A stretch of DNA of 52,253 bases from Deltaproteobacteria bacterium (lineage in GTDB: Bacteria > Desulfobacterota > Binatia > Binatales > Binataceae). Below the pieces are notes generated by a model. It did not search any database, was not told where the DNA came from, and worked only from the letters and a program-made list of their open reading frames with translations. Both the position numbers and the translations under genes were made by a program. Position 1 is the first letter of the stretch. Each line of letters opens with the position of its first letter. Shown piece by piece: positions 1 through 7,946 of this stretch. The stretch is taken from assembly GCA_021827495.1 (NCBI GenBank), contig JAKAVN010000005.1:1-52253 (forward strand), written 5' to 3'.

Positions 1-165
1 CTGACGGCTGAGACCACCATGACGATCACAGGGGACGCGTGGACAGGGTTTGCCGCTGACCGCTGGACCTACAACGGCGGAACCTTTGGTCCATATTCGG
101 TCACAGCCAATTATTCGGGCCTGCCGCTCGGTTGGCTGGTGTTGCTGCCTTCGGGACTGCAGTAG
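1..165 (+). CDS. 3' end of an unidentified gene (5' truncated by window edge)
   Basis: Frame 1 is open from the first base to a TAG at 163-165 and gives 54 residues, ending LLPSGLQ. The peptide is rich in Thr, Gly, Tyr and Trp (for example DRWTYNGG and VTANYSG), as seen in secreted or beta-rich proteins. No family is recognisable from this tail. The start lies left of the window, so function cannot be assigned. It is not in the ORF track because it has no start inside the window. Confidence 0.5.
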   Translation: MTAETTMTITGDAWTGFAADRWTYNGGTFGPYSVTANYSGLPLGWLVLLPSGLQ

Positions 166-258
166 TGCAGGGCAAAAATCCGTGGATCGCACGAAGGGTG
201 AAGCGTCTGGGTCTTTAGACGGCAATCTGGTATGTTCTCAAAATGCGGGAGAACGCTC

Positions 259-669
259 ATGAACAAAAATACACTCGTAGCGGCATTGGCGCTCGTAGTC
301 GTTGGCGGCTGGCCGGTTGGCATCCGAGCGCAGGAGGCGCCGCCCTCAACGCAGTACTCTGGACCCGTTGTGCACAGCGCCAAACCCCTGACGCCCGAGG
401 AATTGCAAAAGGAGCGCGAGAGCGTCGCAGAGTATTGCCGCACGCACCAATGCGGCTCGGCCGTTGTGGGACCCAACTTCCTTCCGGGCGCGATGGAATC
501 GGCCGACCGGGCAATCCACCGTATCCCCTCCGGTTTCGCCCCCGGCGTGGCGAATCCCAACGATCTCATTCAGTGCGAAAGAGACCCGGCCCATCCTAAC
601 GGGCCCGAGATCTGCTACAGGGCCGGTGACCATAGCAGAGTGTACTCAGGTACCCCCGGTCCAAATTGA
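259..669 (+). CDS. Small secreted protein, unknown function
   Basis: A 136-residue protein. I chose the ATG at 259 over the track start at 232 because GGGAG lies about 8 nt upstream and the resulting N-terminus is a clean signal peptide: MNKNT, then a hydrophobic run of Leu, Val and Gly, then an A-Q type cleavage region (RAQEAPP). The mature part is Pro-rich, has three or four Cys that could form disulfides, and carries a helical segment (TPEELQKERESVAEYC). No enzyme motif is visible. It is probably periplasmic or extracellular. Family unknown. Confidence 0.65.
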   Translation: MNKNTLVAALALVVVGGWPVGIRAQEAPPSTQYSGPVVHSAKPLTPEELQKERESVAEYCRTHQCGSAVVGPNFLPGAMESADRAIHRIPSGFAPGVANPNDLIQCERDPAHPNGPEICYRAGDHSRVYSGTPGPN

Positions 670-812
670 CACTGCCAAAACAATTGCTTTCCAGTTTGGG
701 GCCGTAACGGCACTGGCACGCATCCCCGATCTCGATACATCAGGTTCGCACCGCTGGCCCGCACATCTGGCTCGCACATATTGGCCGATTCGAAACCGGG
801 CGCGGTTAACGC

Positions 813-818
813 TACAAT
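813..818 (+). promoter_or_regulatory. Possible -10 element (TACAAT) upstream of the CoA-transferase operon
   Basis: TACAAT matches the sigma-70 -10 consensus at 5 of 6 positions and lies about 75 nt upstream of the first CoA-transferase. No good -35 is found at 16-18 nt; the 18-nt position holds TTCGAA. This is a weak call based on one hexamer. Confidence 0.25.
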
Positions 819-893
819 CGCGCCTGTTTCCGGGCGCATCGAGAGCGCGCTCTTTTGGCCCGGTTGGCCGGCTTTCCCGCGACAGGAGTAGCG

Positions 894-2156
894 ATGGGAT
901 CGGAACTGCTCAGCGGATTCAGGATGCTCGACTTCGCCGACGAGAAGGGCGCGCTGTGCGGCAAAATCTTCGCCGACTTGGGCGCCGACGTGATCAAGGT
1001 TGAGCCGCCCCAGGGCTGCCCGACGCGGCGAATCCCGCCGTTCCTCGACGACCTCCCGGACGCCGACCGCGGGCTTTATTTCATCGCCTACCAGGCCGGC
1101 AAGCGCTCGGTGACGCTGAACCTCGGCTCGCCCGATGGCCGCGCGCTGCTCGAAGACCTGGTGCGCAAGTCCGACTTCCTGCTGGAGTCGTTTCCCGTCG
1201 GCTACATGGACTCGCTCGGCCTTGGCTACGAGCGGCTCGCCGAGCTCAACCAGCGGCTCATCTACGCATCGATCACGCCCTTCGGCGACAAGGGTCCGGG
1301 CAAGGATTACAAGGCCTACGACATCGTCTCTTGGGCCTCGGGCGGCCCGATGTTCATGATGGGCGAGGCGGGCAAGCCGCCGCTGGAGATGAGCCTGCCG
1401 CAAGCCGGGCTGCACGCCGGCGCCGAGGCCGCGGTCGCCTCGCTGCTCGCGCATTACCCGCGCGAGATCGAAGGGCGCGGCCAGCGCGTGGTGGTTGACA
1501 TGCAGGCCTGCGTCGCCTGGACGTTGATGAACGAGCAGGCGATGCCGATCATGCACGGCGATTACATACGGCGCAGCGGGGTCTATTACACGGCGACCGG
1601 CACGCGGCGCAAAGTCGTTTACACCTGCAAGGACGGCTACATCTCGACCCTGCTCGCGGGCGGTCCCGGGGTCGGGGCAATTTCGATGAAGGCGATGGTC
1701 GCGTGGATGAAGGAGCGCGGAGCCGCCGCGGACTGGATGATCGGGAAGGACTGGGCGAGCTGGGCGCCGGGGATTCTGATGGAGGCGACCGACACGGATC
1801 GCCAAGAGATAGCGGACCTCGAAGAACGCGTCGAGCGCTTTTTCAGCCCGATGACCAAGCGCGAAATCTACACCGAGGGCCTCAAGCGGCGCATCCTGCT
1901 GGCGCCGGTGGCGACTGCCGCCGATATCGCCGATGACGAGCAGCTCAAGGCGCGCAACTACTTCGTCCGCGTCGAGCACGACACGCTCGGGCGCACGCTC
2001 ACGATGCCCGGCGCGTTTGCCAAGTTCAGCCTGACGCCGGTCGGTCCGGAACTCCGCGCGCCGCGCCTGGGCGAGCATAACGGCGAGGTTTGGGGCAAGC
2101 TTTTGGGAATCGACGGCGCACGGCTTGGCCGTCTGCGCGCAATTGGGGCAATCTGA
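894..2156 (+). CDS. CaiB/BaiF-family CoA-transferase-like protein, catalytic Asp apparently absent
   Basis: A 420-residue class III CoA-transferase fold. The N-terminus has the family pattern (GFRMLDFAD, then IFADLGADVIKVEPPQG). The start is ATG 894, preceded by AGGAG with 5-nt spacing; the track start at 855 has no ribosome site. Enzymes of this family transfer CoA between carboxylic acids through an aspartyl-CoA intermediate. The catalytic Asp normally sits in an A-D-x-x-A-G motif before the helix leading to GRGQ-VVVDM. Here the corresponding stretch is PQAGLHAG around residues 169-176, with Gly172 where Asp is expected, while the downstream paralog keeps Asp175. The two genes are 35 nt apart and probably cotranscribed, so this one may act as a non-catalytic partner or on an unusual substrate. 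Confidence 0.85.
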   Translation: MGSELLSGFRMLDFADEKGALCGKIFADLGADVIKVEPPQGCPTRRIPPFLDDLPDADRGLYFIAYQAGKRSVTLNLGSPDGRALLEDLVRKSDFLLESFPVGYMDSLGLGYERLAELNQRLIYASITPFGDKGPGKDYKAYDIVSWASGGPMFMMGEAGKPPLEMSLPQAGLHAGAEAAVASLLAHYPREIEGRGQRVVVDMQACVAWTLMNEQAMPIMHGDYIRRSGVYYTATGTRRKVVYTCKDGYISTLLAGGPGVGAISMKAMVAWMKERGAAADWMIGKDWASWAPGILMEATDTDRQEIADLEERVERFFSPMTKREIYTEGLKRRILLAPVATAADIADDEQLKARNYFVRVEHDTLGRTLTMPGAFAKFSLTPVGPELRAPRLGEHNGEVWGKLLGIDGARLGRLRAIGAI

Positions 2157-2191
2157 CGGGCGGCGCACAATCTGGTGAGCAGGAAACTTCG

Positions 2192-3412
2192 ATGAGACGT
2201 TACGCGCTTGAGGGAGTGCATGTGCTGGACTTTTCCTGGGTCGGAGTCGGGCCGATCACGACCAAGTACCTGGGCGACAACGGCGCCGACGTTATCCGGG
2301 TCGAGTCACTGGCGCGGCCCGACGTTCTGCGTCTCGCGCCGCCCTGGAAGGACGCCCAGCCCGGCATCGACCGCAGCCAGTTCTTCGCCAGCTACAACAC
2401 CTCGAAACGGAGCATCGCGCTGGATTTGAGCAAGCCCAAAGCGCGCGCGCTGGTGCTGAAGCTGCTGCCGTGGGCCGATATCGTGGCCGAGAGCTTCACG
2501 CCCAAGGCGCTGCGCAAATGGGAACTCGACTACGAGCATCTGCGCGCGCTCAAGCCCGACCTGATCATGCTTTCGACCTGCATGCAGGGTCAGACCGGGC
2601 CCAACGCGCTCTATCCGGGATACGGACAGTTGATGGCGGCGCTCAGCGGCTTCTATCATATCTCGGGCTATTCGCCCGGCGAGCCGCCATGTCCACCGTA
2701 CGGGGCGTATAGTGATTTCATCGCGCCGCGCTTTTCGGCCTGTGCGCTGCTCGCCGCGCTCGACTATCGCCGGCGCACCGGGCGCGGACAGTATATCGAC
2801 ATGTCGCAGTACGAGGCCGCGCTGCACAACCTTGCGCCGGCGCTGATCGACTATTTCGCGGCCGGCCGCGTAGCGGGGCCGCAGGGCAACCGCTCCGAGC
2901 GTTACGCGCCGCACGGCGCCTATCGATGCGCCGACCTCGACGGACAGGAGCGATGGCTCGCGCTGGCGGTCGCCAACGACGAGGAGTGGGGCGCAATGCT
3001 AGCCGCGTTGGAGAATCCGCCGGCCACCGAGCGCTTCGCCACGATGGAGCGCCGCATGCATAATCGCGCGGCGCTCGACGAGTTCGTCGGCGCCCTGGTG
3101 CGCGAGCGCGACGCTGACGCGCTGGCCGCGACACTGCAGGCCGCCGGCGTCTCCGCCTATCCGGTGCAGAACTGCGTCGATATCCATCGCGACGACAATC
3201 TCGAGGCCTTCGGCTTCTGGCATTGGCTCGATCACAAGGTGATGGGTCCGTCGCCCTACGACGGCCTCGCGCATCGGCTCAGCCGCACTCCCGGCGAGTT
3301 GCGCAGCCCGGCCCCGGCGCTCGGGCAGCACAACGACGAGGTGCTGGGCGGATTGCTGGGGCTGGACGCGGCCGAGATCGCGCGGCTCAAAGAGGAGCGG
3401 GTGATCTTTTGA
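2192..3412 (+). CDS. CaiB/BaiF-family CoA-transferase
   Basis: A 406-residue class III CoA-transferase. It shows the LDFSWVGVGPITTKYLGDNGADVIRVES N-terminal pattern, the middle motif YGAYSDFIAPR with the expected catalytic Asp (Asp175), and RRTGRGQYIDMS. The start is ATG 2192, preceded by GCAGGAAA; the track start at 2090 lies inside the upstream gene. The family swaps CoA between organic acids, or racemises acyl-CoAs in some members. Substrate cannot be read from sequence. Its paralog directly upstream lacks the Asp, so the pair could form a heteromer or act in successive steps of acyl-CoA metabolism. Confidence 0.9.
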   Translation: MRRYALEGVHVLDFSWVGVGPITTKYLGDNGADVIRVESLARPDVLRLAPPWKDAQPGIDRSQFFASYNTSKRSIALDLSKPKARALVLKLLPWADIVAESFTPKALRKWELDYEHLRALKPDLIMLSTCMQGQTGPNALYPGYGQLMAALSGFYHISGYSPGEPPCPPYGAYSDFIAPRFSACALLAALDYRRRTGRGQYIDMSQYEAALHNLAPALIDYFAAGRVAGPQGNRSERYAPHGAYRCADLDGQERWLALAVANDEEWGAMLAALENPPATERFATMERRMHNRAALDEFVGALVRERDADALAATLQAAGVSAYPVQNCVDIHRDDNLEAFGFWHWLDHKVMGPSPYDGLAHRLSRTPGELRSPAPALGQHNDEVLGGLLGLDAAEIARLKEERVIF

Positions 3413-3505
3413 GCCGCCGCGGCGCTGCCCCGGGCGCATCGTTGACCGCACCGGCCAGCGTCGAGGCGCGCGGCGCCGCCGCCGCATCGCGCGCTGGAGC
3501 GTGAT

Positions 3506-4750
3506 TTGCGTTACGAGATGATGATCGCGCTGCGCTATCTGCGCGCGCGGCGCAAAGACGCCTTTATCTCGATCACCACCCTGTTCACGGCGGTGGGCGT
3601 GATGATCGGCGTGGCCGCGTTGGTCGTGATGCTGGCCGTGATGAGCGGGTTCGAGACCAACCTGCGCCAGCGGATGCTCAGCCTGAGTCCGCAGGTGCAG
3701 GTGCAAAGCTTCAGCGGCGCGATCGCCGACTACGGGGCGATTCAGGGCCGCATCGATCGTACGGCCGGCGTGGCCGGATCGGACCCGTTTATCGTGGGCC
3801 AAGGCCTAATCAGTTCGGCGCACGGGCTTTCGGGCATCGTGGTACGCGGAGTGGAGCCGCGCAACCCGGTGATTGCCGCGCAACTTCAGCGCTACGTCGG
3901 CGCGGCGGCCTTGCGGGCGCTCGAGCGCAGCTACCCAGCCGGCGCCGGCGCGGCGCATCCGCTCAGCGGCCTGCTGCTCGGCGCGGCGCTGGCCGACAAG
4001 CTAAAGGTTAAACCCGGCGACCCGGTGCGAATAGTCGCGCCGATAATTTCGGGCCCCAATGCCCAGCTCAGCACCCGCAGCGCGGATTTCCGGGTCGCGG
4101 CGGTCTTCGATTCGGGCGTCCAATTCATCGACAGCGAAGTGATCTTCATGGGCCTCGGCACGGCGCAGGACTTCTTCGGACGCCCGGGCAAGGCCGACGG
4201 AATCGAGGTGAAGCTTCATAACCTCGACGCGACGACCGCAGTCACCAGCGCGCTGCGCGGAGCCCTGGGCCACAAGTTTCGGGTGAGCAACTGGATGGAG
4301 TACGACCAGGCGGCGTCGGCCGGGTTTGCGATGCTCAAGCGGGTCTATGCGCTGGTGCTGCTGCTGCTGATCGGTGTGGCGGCGTTCAACCTGATCGCGA
4401 CGCTAATCATGGTCGTGATGGAAAAGCGCAAAGATATCGCGGTGCTGCTGGCGATGGGCGCGACCCCGGCCGAGGTGCGCCGCATCTTCCAGCTCAAGGG
4501 GATAATCGTCGGCGCGGCCGGGACCGCGATGGGGCTGGGGATCGGCACCCTGACCTGCTTTGCGCTCTCCCGCTACCAGTTCATCCATATTCCGCGCAAA
4601 ATCTACGGCATTTCAACCCTGCCGATCGACGCCGAGCCGCTAAGCTTCGTGCTGGTCGCGGTGGCGTCGATGGTGCTGTGTTACCTGGCGACGATCTATC
4701 CGGCGCGGCAGGCCTCGCGCGAGACGCCGGTCGAGGTTTTCCGCTCCTAG
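3506..4750 (+). CDS. LolC/LolE-type ABC transporter permease (FtsX-like)
   Basis: A 414-residue inner-membrane protein. The N-terminus (RYEMMIALRYLRARRKDAFISITTLFTAVGVMIGVAALVVMLAVMSG) is diagnostic for the LolC/LolE lipoprotein-release permeases. One membrane segment is followed by a periplasmic domain at about residues 50-265, then three more segments and a C-terminal ETPVEVFRS. The chosen start is TTG 3506, with GGAG 6 nt upstream; ATG 3518 is an alternative. LolCDE extracts lipoproteins from the inner membrane for delivery to the outer membrane, implying a diderm cell. No LolD ATPase gene is adjacent, so the ATPase must be encoded elsewhere. It follows the CoA-transferases by 93 nt. Confidence 0.88.
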   Translation: MRYEMMIALRYLRARRKDAFISITTLFTAVGVMIGVAALVVMLAVMSGFETNLRQRMLSLSPQVQVQSFSGAIADYGAIQGRIDRTAGVAGSDPFIVGQGLISSAHGLSGIVVRGVEPRNPVIAAQLQRYVGAAALRALERSYPAGAGAAHPLSGLLLGAALADKLKVKPGDPVRIVAPIISGPNAQLSTRSADFRVAAVFDSGVQFIDSEVIFMGLGTAQDFFGRPGKADGIEVKLHNLDATTAVTSALRGALGHKFRVSNWMEYDQAASAGFAMLKRVYALVLLLLIGVAAFNLIATLIMVVMEKRKDIAVLLAMGATPAEVRRIFQLKGIIVGAAGTAMGLGIGTLTCFALSRYQFIHIPRKIYGISTLPIDAEPLSFVLVAVASMVLCYLATIYPARQASRETPVEVFRS

Positions 4751-4871
4751 GAACGGCCTCGATTTCCGCGGCGAGCGGCAAAGGGAACTGTGCCCTCCGC
4801 GCGTGGCGGCACAAGCGACTCTGCTCGGCGGTGCCGCCAGCAATCTTGGGCGGCGGATTATGCGGGAGAGT

Positions 4872-5159
4872 CTACTGGTTGGAACGGTCGATGGCGTTGG
4901 AAGGCTTGGCCACCAGCTTAGGCTTGCGAATCACGAGCGTCTCGTGACCGCGAACTTTGATCGTGCGGGCGGACTCCGACTGCGAAATGGAGCGTGCACC
5001 GTCGGATTCGTTAGGCCTGGGCCGTGCCGTGGTTCGCCGTCGACGCCAGTTACTCAGCTCTTGCGATAGCTTGGTAGCCAGCGATTCGTTATTCTGGTCA
5101 GCGTCCATGGCGGACTCGTTTTCCTTCTGGTTATCGTTTGGCGGATCCTGCGAACTCAT
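4872..5159 (-). CDS. Small hydrophilic hypothetical protein
   Basis: A 95-residue ORF with an acidic, Asn/Gln/Ser-rich N-terminus (NDNQKENES), an arginine cluster (NWRRRRTTARPRP) and a short ordered-looking end (TIKVRGHETLVIRKPKL). It has no membrane segment and no known domain. On the minus strand a GGAGGAGG run lies about 18 nt before the ATG, farther than ideal, and is overlapped by a hairpin. A plus-strand ORF covers the same bases but looks less protein-like. I treat this as a plausible gene only. Confidence 0.45.
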   Translation of the reverse strand: MSSQDPPNDNQKENESAMDADQNNESLATKLSQELSNWRRRRTTARPRPNESDGARSISQSESARTIKVRGHETLVIRKPKLVAKPSNAIDRSNQ

Positions 5160-5177
5160 GTGAAATATCTTTTTGTT

Positions 5178-5204
5178 CCTCCTCCGCCAGGTTCAATCCT
5201 GGCG
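5178..5204 (-). promoter_or_regulatory. Hairpin abutting a GGAGGAGG ribosome site
   Basis: CGCCAGG and CCTGGCG form a perfect 7-bp inverted repeat (5185-5191 and 5198-5204) with a 6-nt loop. On the minus strand it directly precedes and overlaps by one base the GGAGGAGG of the small ORF 4872-5159. Folding could limit ribosome access. No T-run follows on either strand, so it is not an intrinsic terminator. Confidence 0.35.
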
Positions 5205-5440
5205 ATAAAAATGTCCTAAGACCGGCGGCTAAAACGAACGAGGCTCTGGGTCCGCCTGATAAGACGCGACGCTGGGTGGCCTCTTCACCTGTTTTTCTTG
5301 TTCATTCAATGCCGGCGGCGGCGGTTTGTCACACGCTCCGGCCTTACGCGGATTTTCGGAATGTTATCGGGATGATTGCGGGTCTATTTCTGGCTCCGCG
5401 GCCCTCAGCGAACCGCAGGTTGTGTGGTCGGCTCCTATAG

Positions 5441-5770
5441 CTAGGCAAAGAGGCTCTGCAGGCGAAGCGCCAACCCCATGTCGCCTGCGATCTTCAGCTT
5501 TCCGGTCATGAAAGCCATCTGACCATTCAGCTTGCCATTGACCATGTCCACGTAATCCTTGGCGGTCATGGAGATAGTGATGTTGGGAGAGGCGGCCTTT
5601 CCTTCCTTAACTTCGCACTGTTCGTTCGCGATTATTGCATGCCACTGGCCGCCACCGTCGCCGGAGAGATCGAACTGGTAGGTCGCATTAAGGCCCTTCG
5701 CGGCGTCCTTTTTGAACCGCGAAGTCATGTTGTCAAAGACTTCTTTGCACGAAGACGCAGTCTCAGCCAT
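5441..5770 (-). CDS. SCP2 sterol-carrier-domain protein
   Basis: A 109-residue single-domain SCP2-like protein. It shows the family's pattern of an amphipathic start (CKEVFDNMTSRFKKDAA), a beta-strand core (YQFDLSGDGGGQWHAIIAN), SPNITISMTAKDYVDMVNGKLNGQMAFMTGKLKIAGDMGLALRLQSLF. Such proteins bind lipids or acyl-CoAs in a hydrophobic pocket and often accompany acyl-CoA metabolism. AGGAGG lies about 13 nt before the ATG. A near-consensus sigma-70 promoter sits about 60 nt upstream, with a tandem repeat array behind it. Confidence 0.9.
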   Translation of the reverse strand: MAETASSCKEVFDNMTSRFKKDAAKGLNATYQFDLSGDGGGQWHAIIANEQCEVKEGKAASPNITISMTAKDYVDMVNGKLNGQMAFMTGKLKIAGDMGLALRLQSLFA

Positions 5771-5820
5771 TTGTAAACGGGGCCTCCTGAAGGGGCTCAG
5801 TGGGAAAGGTTCCTGAAGCC

Positions 5821-5850
5821 AGTCTAAGCGTCAGCCCAAAAGAATGTCAA
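5821..5850 (-). promoter_or_regulatory. Sigma-70-type promoter of the SCP2 gene
   Basis: On the minus strand TTGACA (5845-5850) is separated by 18 nt from TAGACT (5821-5826). The -35 is a perfect match and the -10 matches at 4 of 6. It points toward the SCP2 gene, whose start codon is about 50 nt downstream of the -10. Confidence 0.55.
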
Positions 5851-5898
5851 TAGCTATGCCATATCACCCGCGGCGGATTATCCCTCATTAACCCCCTT

Positions 5899-5950
5899 AT
5901 CATGGCCGCTTATCATGGCCGCTTATTATGGCCGCCTATCATGGCCGCCT
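5899..5950. repeat. Four tandem copies of a 13-bp repeat
   Basis: ATCATGGCCGCTT occurs four times head to tail, at 5899-5911, 5912-5924, 5925-5937 and 5938-5950. Copies 1 and 2 are identical and copies 3 and 4 differ at one or two bases. The block begins about 50 bp upstream of the SCP2 promoter. It could be a regulator-binding array or simple slippage. The rest of 5771-6285 holds no gene I can support. Confidence 0.8.
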
Positions 5951-6285
5951 ACCGGTGACCCCGCTGGTGTGTCATAGCCAAAACCTACGGGGCAAGAAGC
6001 CCGCCAATCGCGGCATCAGCAGAATCCGGCTGAACTGTGACGGCCTACCGTGCAACGTGCGACGCCTGCGCTCGAGTCGTGGTGCAAAGCGGCCCGGACG
6101 CACGGGAAACCTATCGGTTTTCCGTGCGGCGGAGATGCGTAAATAGACGCGATGGGTTAGCCGGTTACCGCAAAGGGACTGGCGGCAGCATGTCTGGGTT
6201 GGTCAGTTTTGCACCTGCGACACGCCCCTCTGTTCAAGGCCATTTATCGGCGCTCGCCGGCTTTCACCTAAACCCGAGCACCTTG

Positions 6286-7821
6286 CTAGAAGCCGAATAC
6301 CCTGCCCGGTGCTACGCGAATCAGGTTGCTACGCACTTTGACTGGCGCCGCGCCCTCGGCGATCGTCACCGCACGCAGGCGGTCGAGGTCGTTAGCAACT
6401 GTGCCGTCGAGATACGCGTCACTCCCAATCACCTTGACCGTGACGCCGCTCAACCCCGCGCTGGCCAGAGCCTGTGAGATCTGGACCTGGCGAGAGGCCC
6501 ACAGCGCCGTGTCAGTGGTCGTTTGATCGATAACGTCGGTGGCTCCGCTCACGCCGCGCGCGGTTCGCACGGCCAGACGTTTGTCGTTATCGTCGAAGAC
6601 CTTGCCGTAGAGCGTCACTACGCCCCCGTTGGTATAGGCATTGACCTGGTTAAGCTTGCGATTGGAGTGCAGCGCCGCCTGGACCCGCTCCAACAAGGTG
6701 GATTTCGGCGGCCGCGCCGAGACCAGCTCGCGCCGCCGCCGCCTGGGGCGGAGCTTTGCGGCAGGAGCGGCTTCCGGCGTAACCGGCGCAGAGACTTCCA
6801 TTGCGGGCGACGGCGTAGCTGACGCCGCGGCGGGCGGCGCGAAGGCGTACTCGGGGGAAGAGCTCGCATCGAGGACCGCGACCTTGGAGGCGAGGCTCGA
6901 GTCGATAGCGCCAGCATGGGCGGCGTCGCGCGCGAAGATTATCGGATAGTCGGCTTTCACTTCGCCGCCGTTGAAGGGCGCAAAAGTCCATCCCATCATC
7001 GACTTGACCACCGCCGCGTCGAGCTCCGGGTTGGACGCGGTCGAGGTACGCACCGCGGCGCCGGTTACCGCTCCGCTGGGCGCCACCGTCAGCCGCACCA
7101 TCATCCCGTCGTCGACCGCCGACCCGCCCGCCAGCACGCCGCGGTAGTCGTCGAGCAGCCCGCCCTTGCCGGCCTCGAAGAGCTTGCGCGCCGCGTTCGT
7201 ACCACGCTCGGGTGCCGCCGCCGACTCGCCGATCGTCTGAACCGCCAGGCTATGCGCCAGATCGACCGTCGGGCCGCTGGCCACGGCCGCCGGACTGGCC
7301 GTCGCGGCCGGAGACGCCACGGCCGTCTTCGGCGTGGAGGGCGTGGAGCTTAGATGGAGCGCGAGCAAGGCGCCGGCGGCCAACGCAACAACCGCCGCGG
7401 CCGAGTAGCCGATTATGCCTATCAGAGGCCGGCGCGGTTCGTCTCCGGCTTCGTCATCGGGTGGAATTGGCGGAGTGAAATCGGTCGCGGTCAATTTGTC
7501 TTGGGCGGGAACGTAGGTCTCGGGGCGCCGCCGCGGCGCTCCCGCGGCCCCACCGCCACGCGCCGCGCCGCTCGCGGGCGCGGGCTCGGTCACCGGCGGC
7601 GCGCCCGCGCTCACTGGCAGCCGCGCGCCGCAAAAATTGCACATCAGCTCGCCGGGCTCGGCCTTGCCGCCACACACCGGGCATTCGATTGCACCCTCGC
7701 CCGCCTCACCCATCGGCGCCGTGGCGGGCGCTGCCGAAGCGGCTACCAATGCAGTGCCGTCGGCCTCACAAAACGACTCGGCGTCGGGATAGCTCTTGGC
7801 GCATCGTGGACAGGTCTTCAT
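6286..7821 (-). CDS. Zinc-ribbon membrane protein with TonB/AgmX-like and BON domains
   Basis: A 511-residue multidomain protein. Residues 1-30 have CPRC with a later Cys (C4, C7, C18). Residues 45-68 form a zinc ribbon, CPVC-x10-CNFC (C47, C50, C61, C64). A Pro/Ala-rich linker leads to one membrane segment at about 132-157. Residues about 195-298 resemble the TonB/AgmX C-terminal fold (MMVRLTVAPSGAVTGAAV, then FAPFNGGEVKADYPIIF). A basic Pro linker (RPRRRRRE) precedes about 140 residues with BON features (LLERVQAALHSNRKLNQVNAYTNGGVVTLYGKV and VTVKVIGSDAYLDGTV), probably two copies. Zinc ribbons would be cytoplasmic and the TonB-like and BON parts periplasmic. Role unknown; an envelope-spanning adaptor is inferred. 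Confidence 0.8.
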   Translation of the reverse strand: MKTCPRCAKSYPDAESFCEADGTALVAASAAPATAPMGEAGEGAIECPVCGGKAEPGELMCNFCGARLPVSAGAPPVTEPAPASGAARGGGAAGAPRRRPETYVPAQDKLTATDFTPPIPPDDEAGDEPRRPLIGIIGYSAAAVVALAAGALLALHLSSTPSTPKTAVASPAATASPAAVASGPTVDLAHSLAVQTIGESAAAPERGTNAARKLFEAGKGGLLDDYRGVLAGGSAVDDGMMVRLTVAPSGAVTGAAVRTSTASNPELDAAVVKSMMGWTFAPFNGGEVKADYPIIFARDAAHAGAIDSSLASKVAVLDASSSPEYAFAPPAAASATPSPAMEVSAPVTPEAAPAAKLRPRRRRRELVSARPPKSTLLERVQAALHSNRKLNQVNAYTNGGVVTLYGKVFDDNDKRLAVRTARGVSGATDVIDQTTTDTALWASRQVQISQALASAGLSGVTVKVIGSDAYLDGTVANDLDRLRAVTIAEGAAPVKVRSNLIRVAPGRVFGF

Positions 7822-7946
7822 GGCTCAAAGGTGGCCTCCTGATACATCGCCCGCTCCGATTTCAATGATATCCGCAGCGCCGCGCGCAAGGCTATGACCA
7901 CGCTACCGCAGGCTTGCGGCGCCTGCGCAAGCGCCGGACGCTGCCG

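Noticed and set aside
615-2168. 517-codon minus-strand ORF
   Set aside because: Antisense shadow of the first CoA-transferase; Arg/His-rich with no family motif, while the plus strand is a clear family member.
5899-5950. CRISPR array
   Set aside because: Repeats are 13 bp and contiguous, with no spacers and no cas genes.
5771-6285. Plus-strand ORFs 5928-6146 and 6037-6477 as genes
   Set aside because: Poor ribosome sites, Arg-rich products, and the second overlaps the 3' end of the BON protein gene in antisense.
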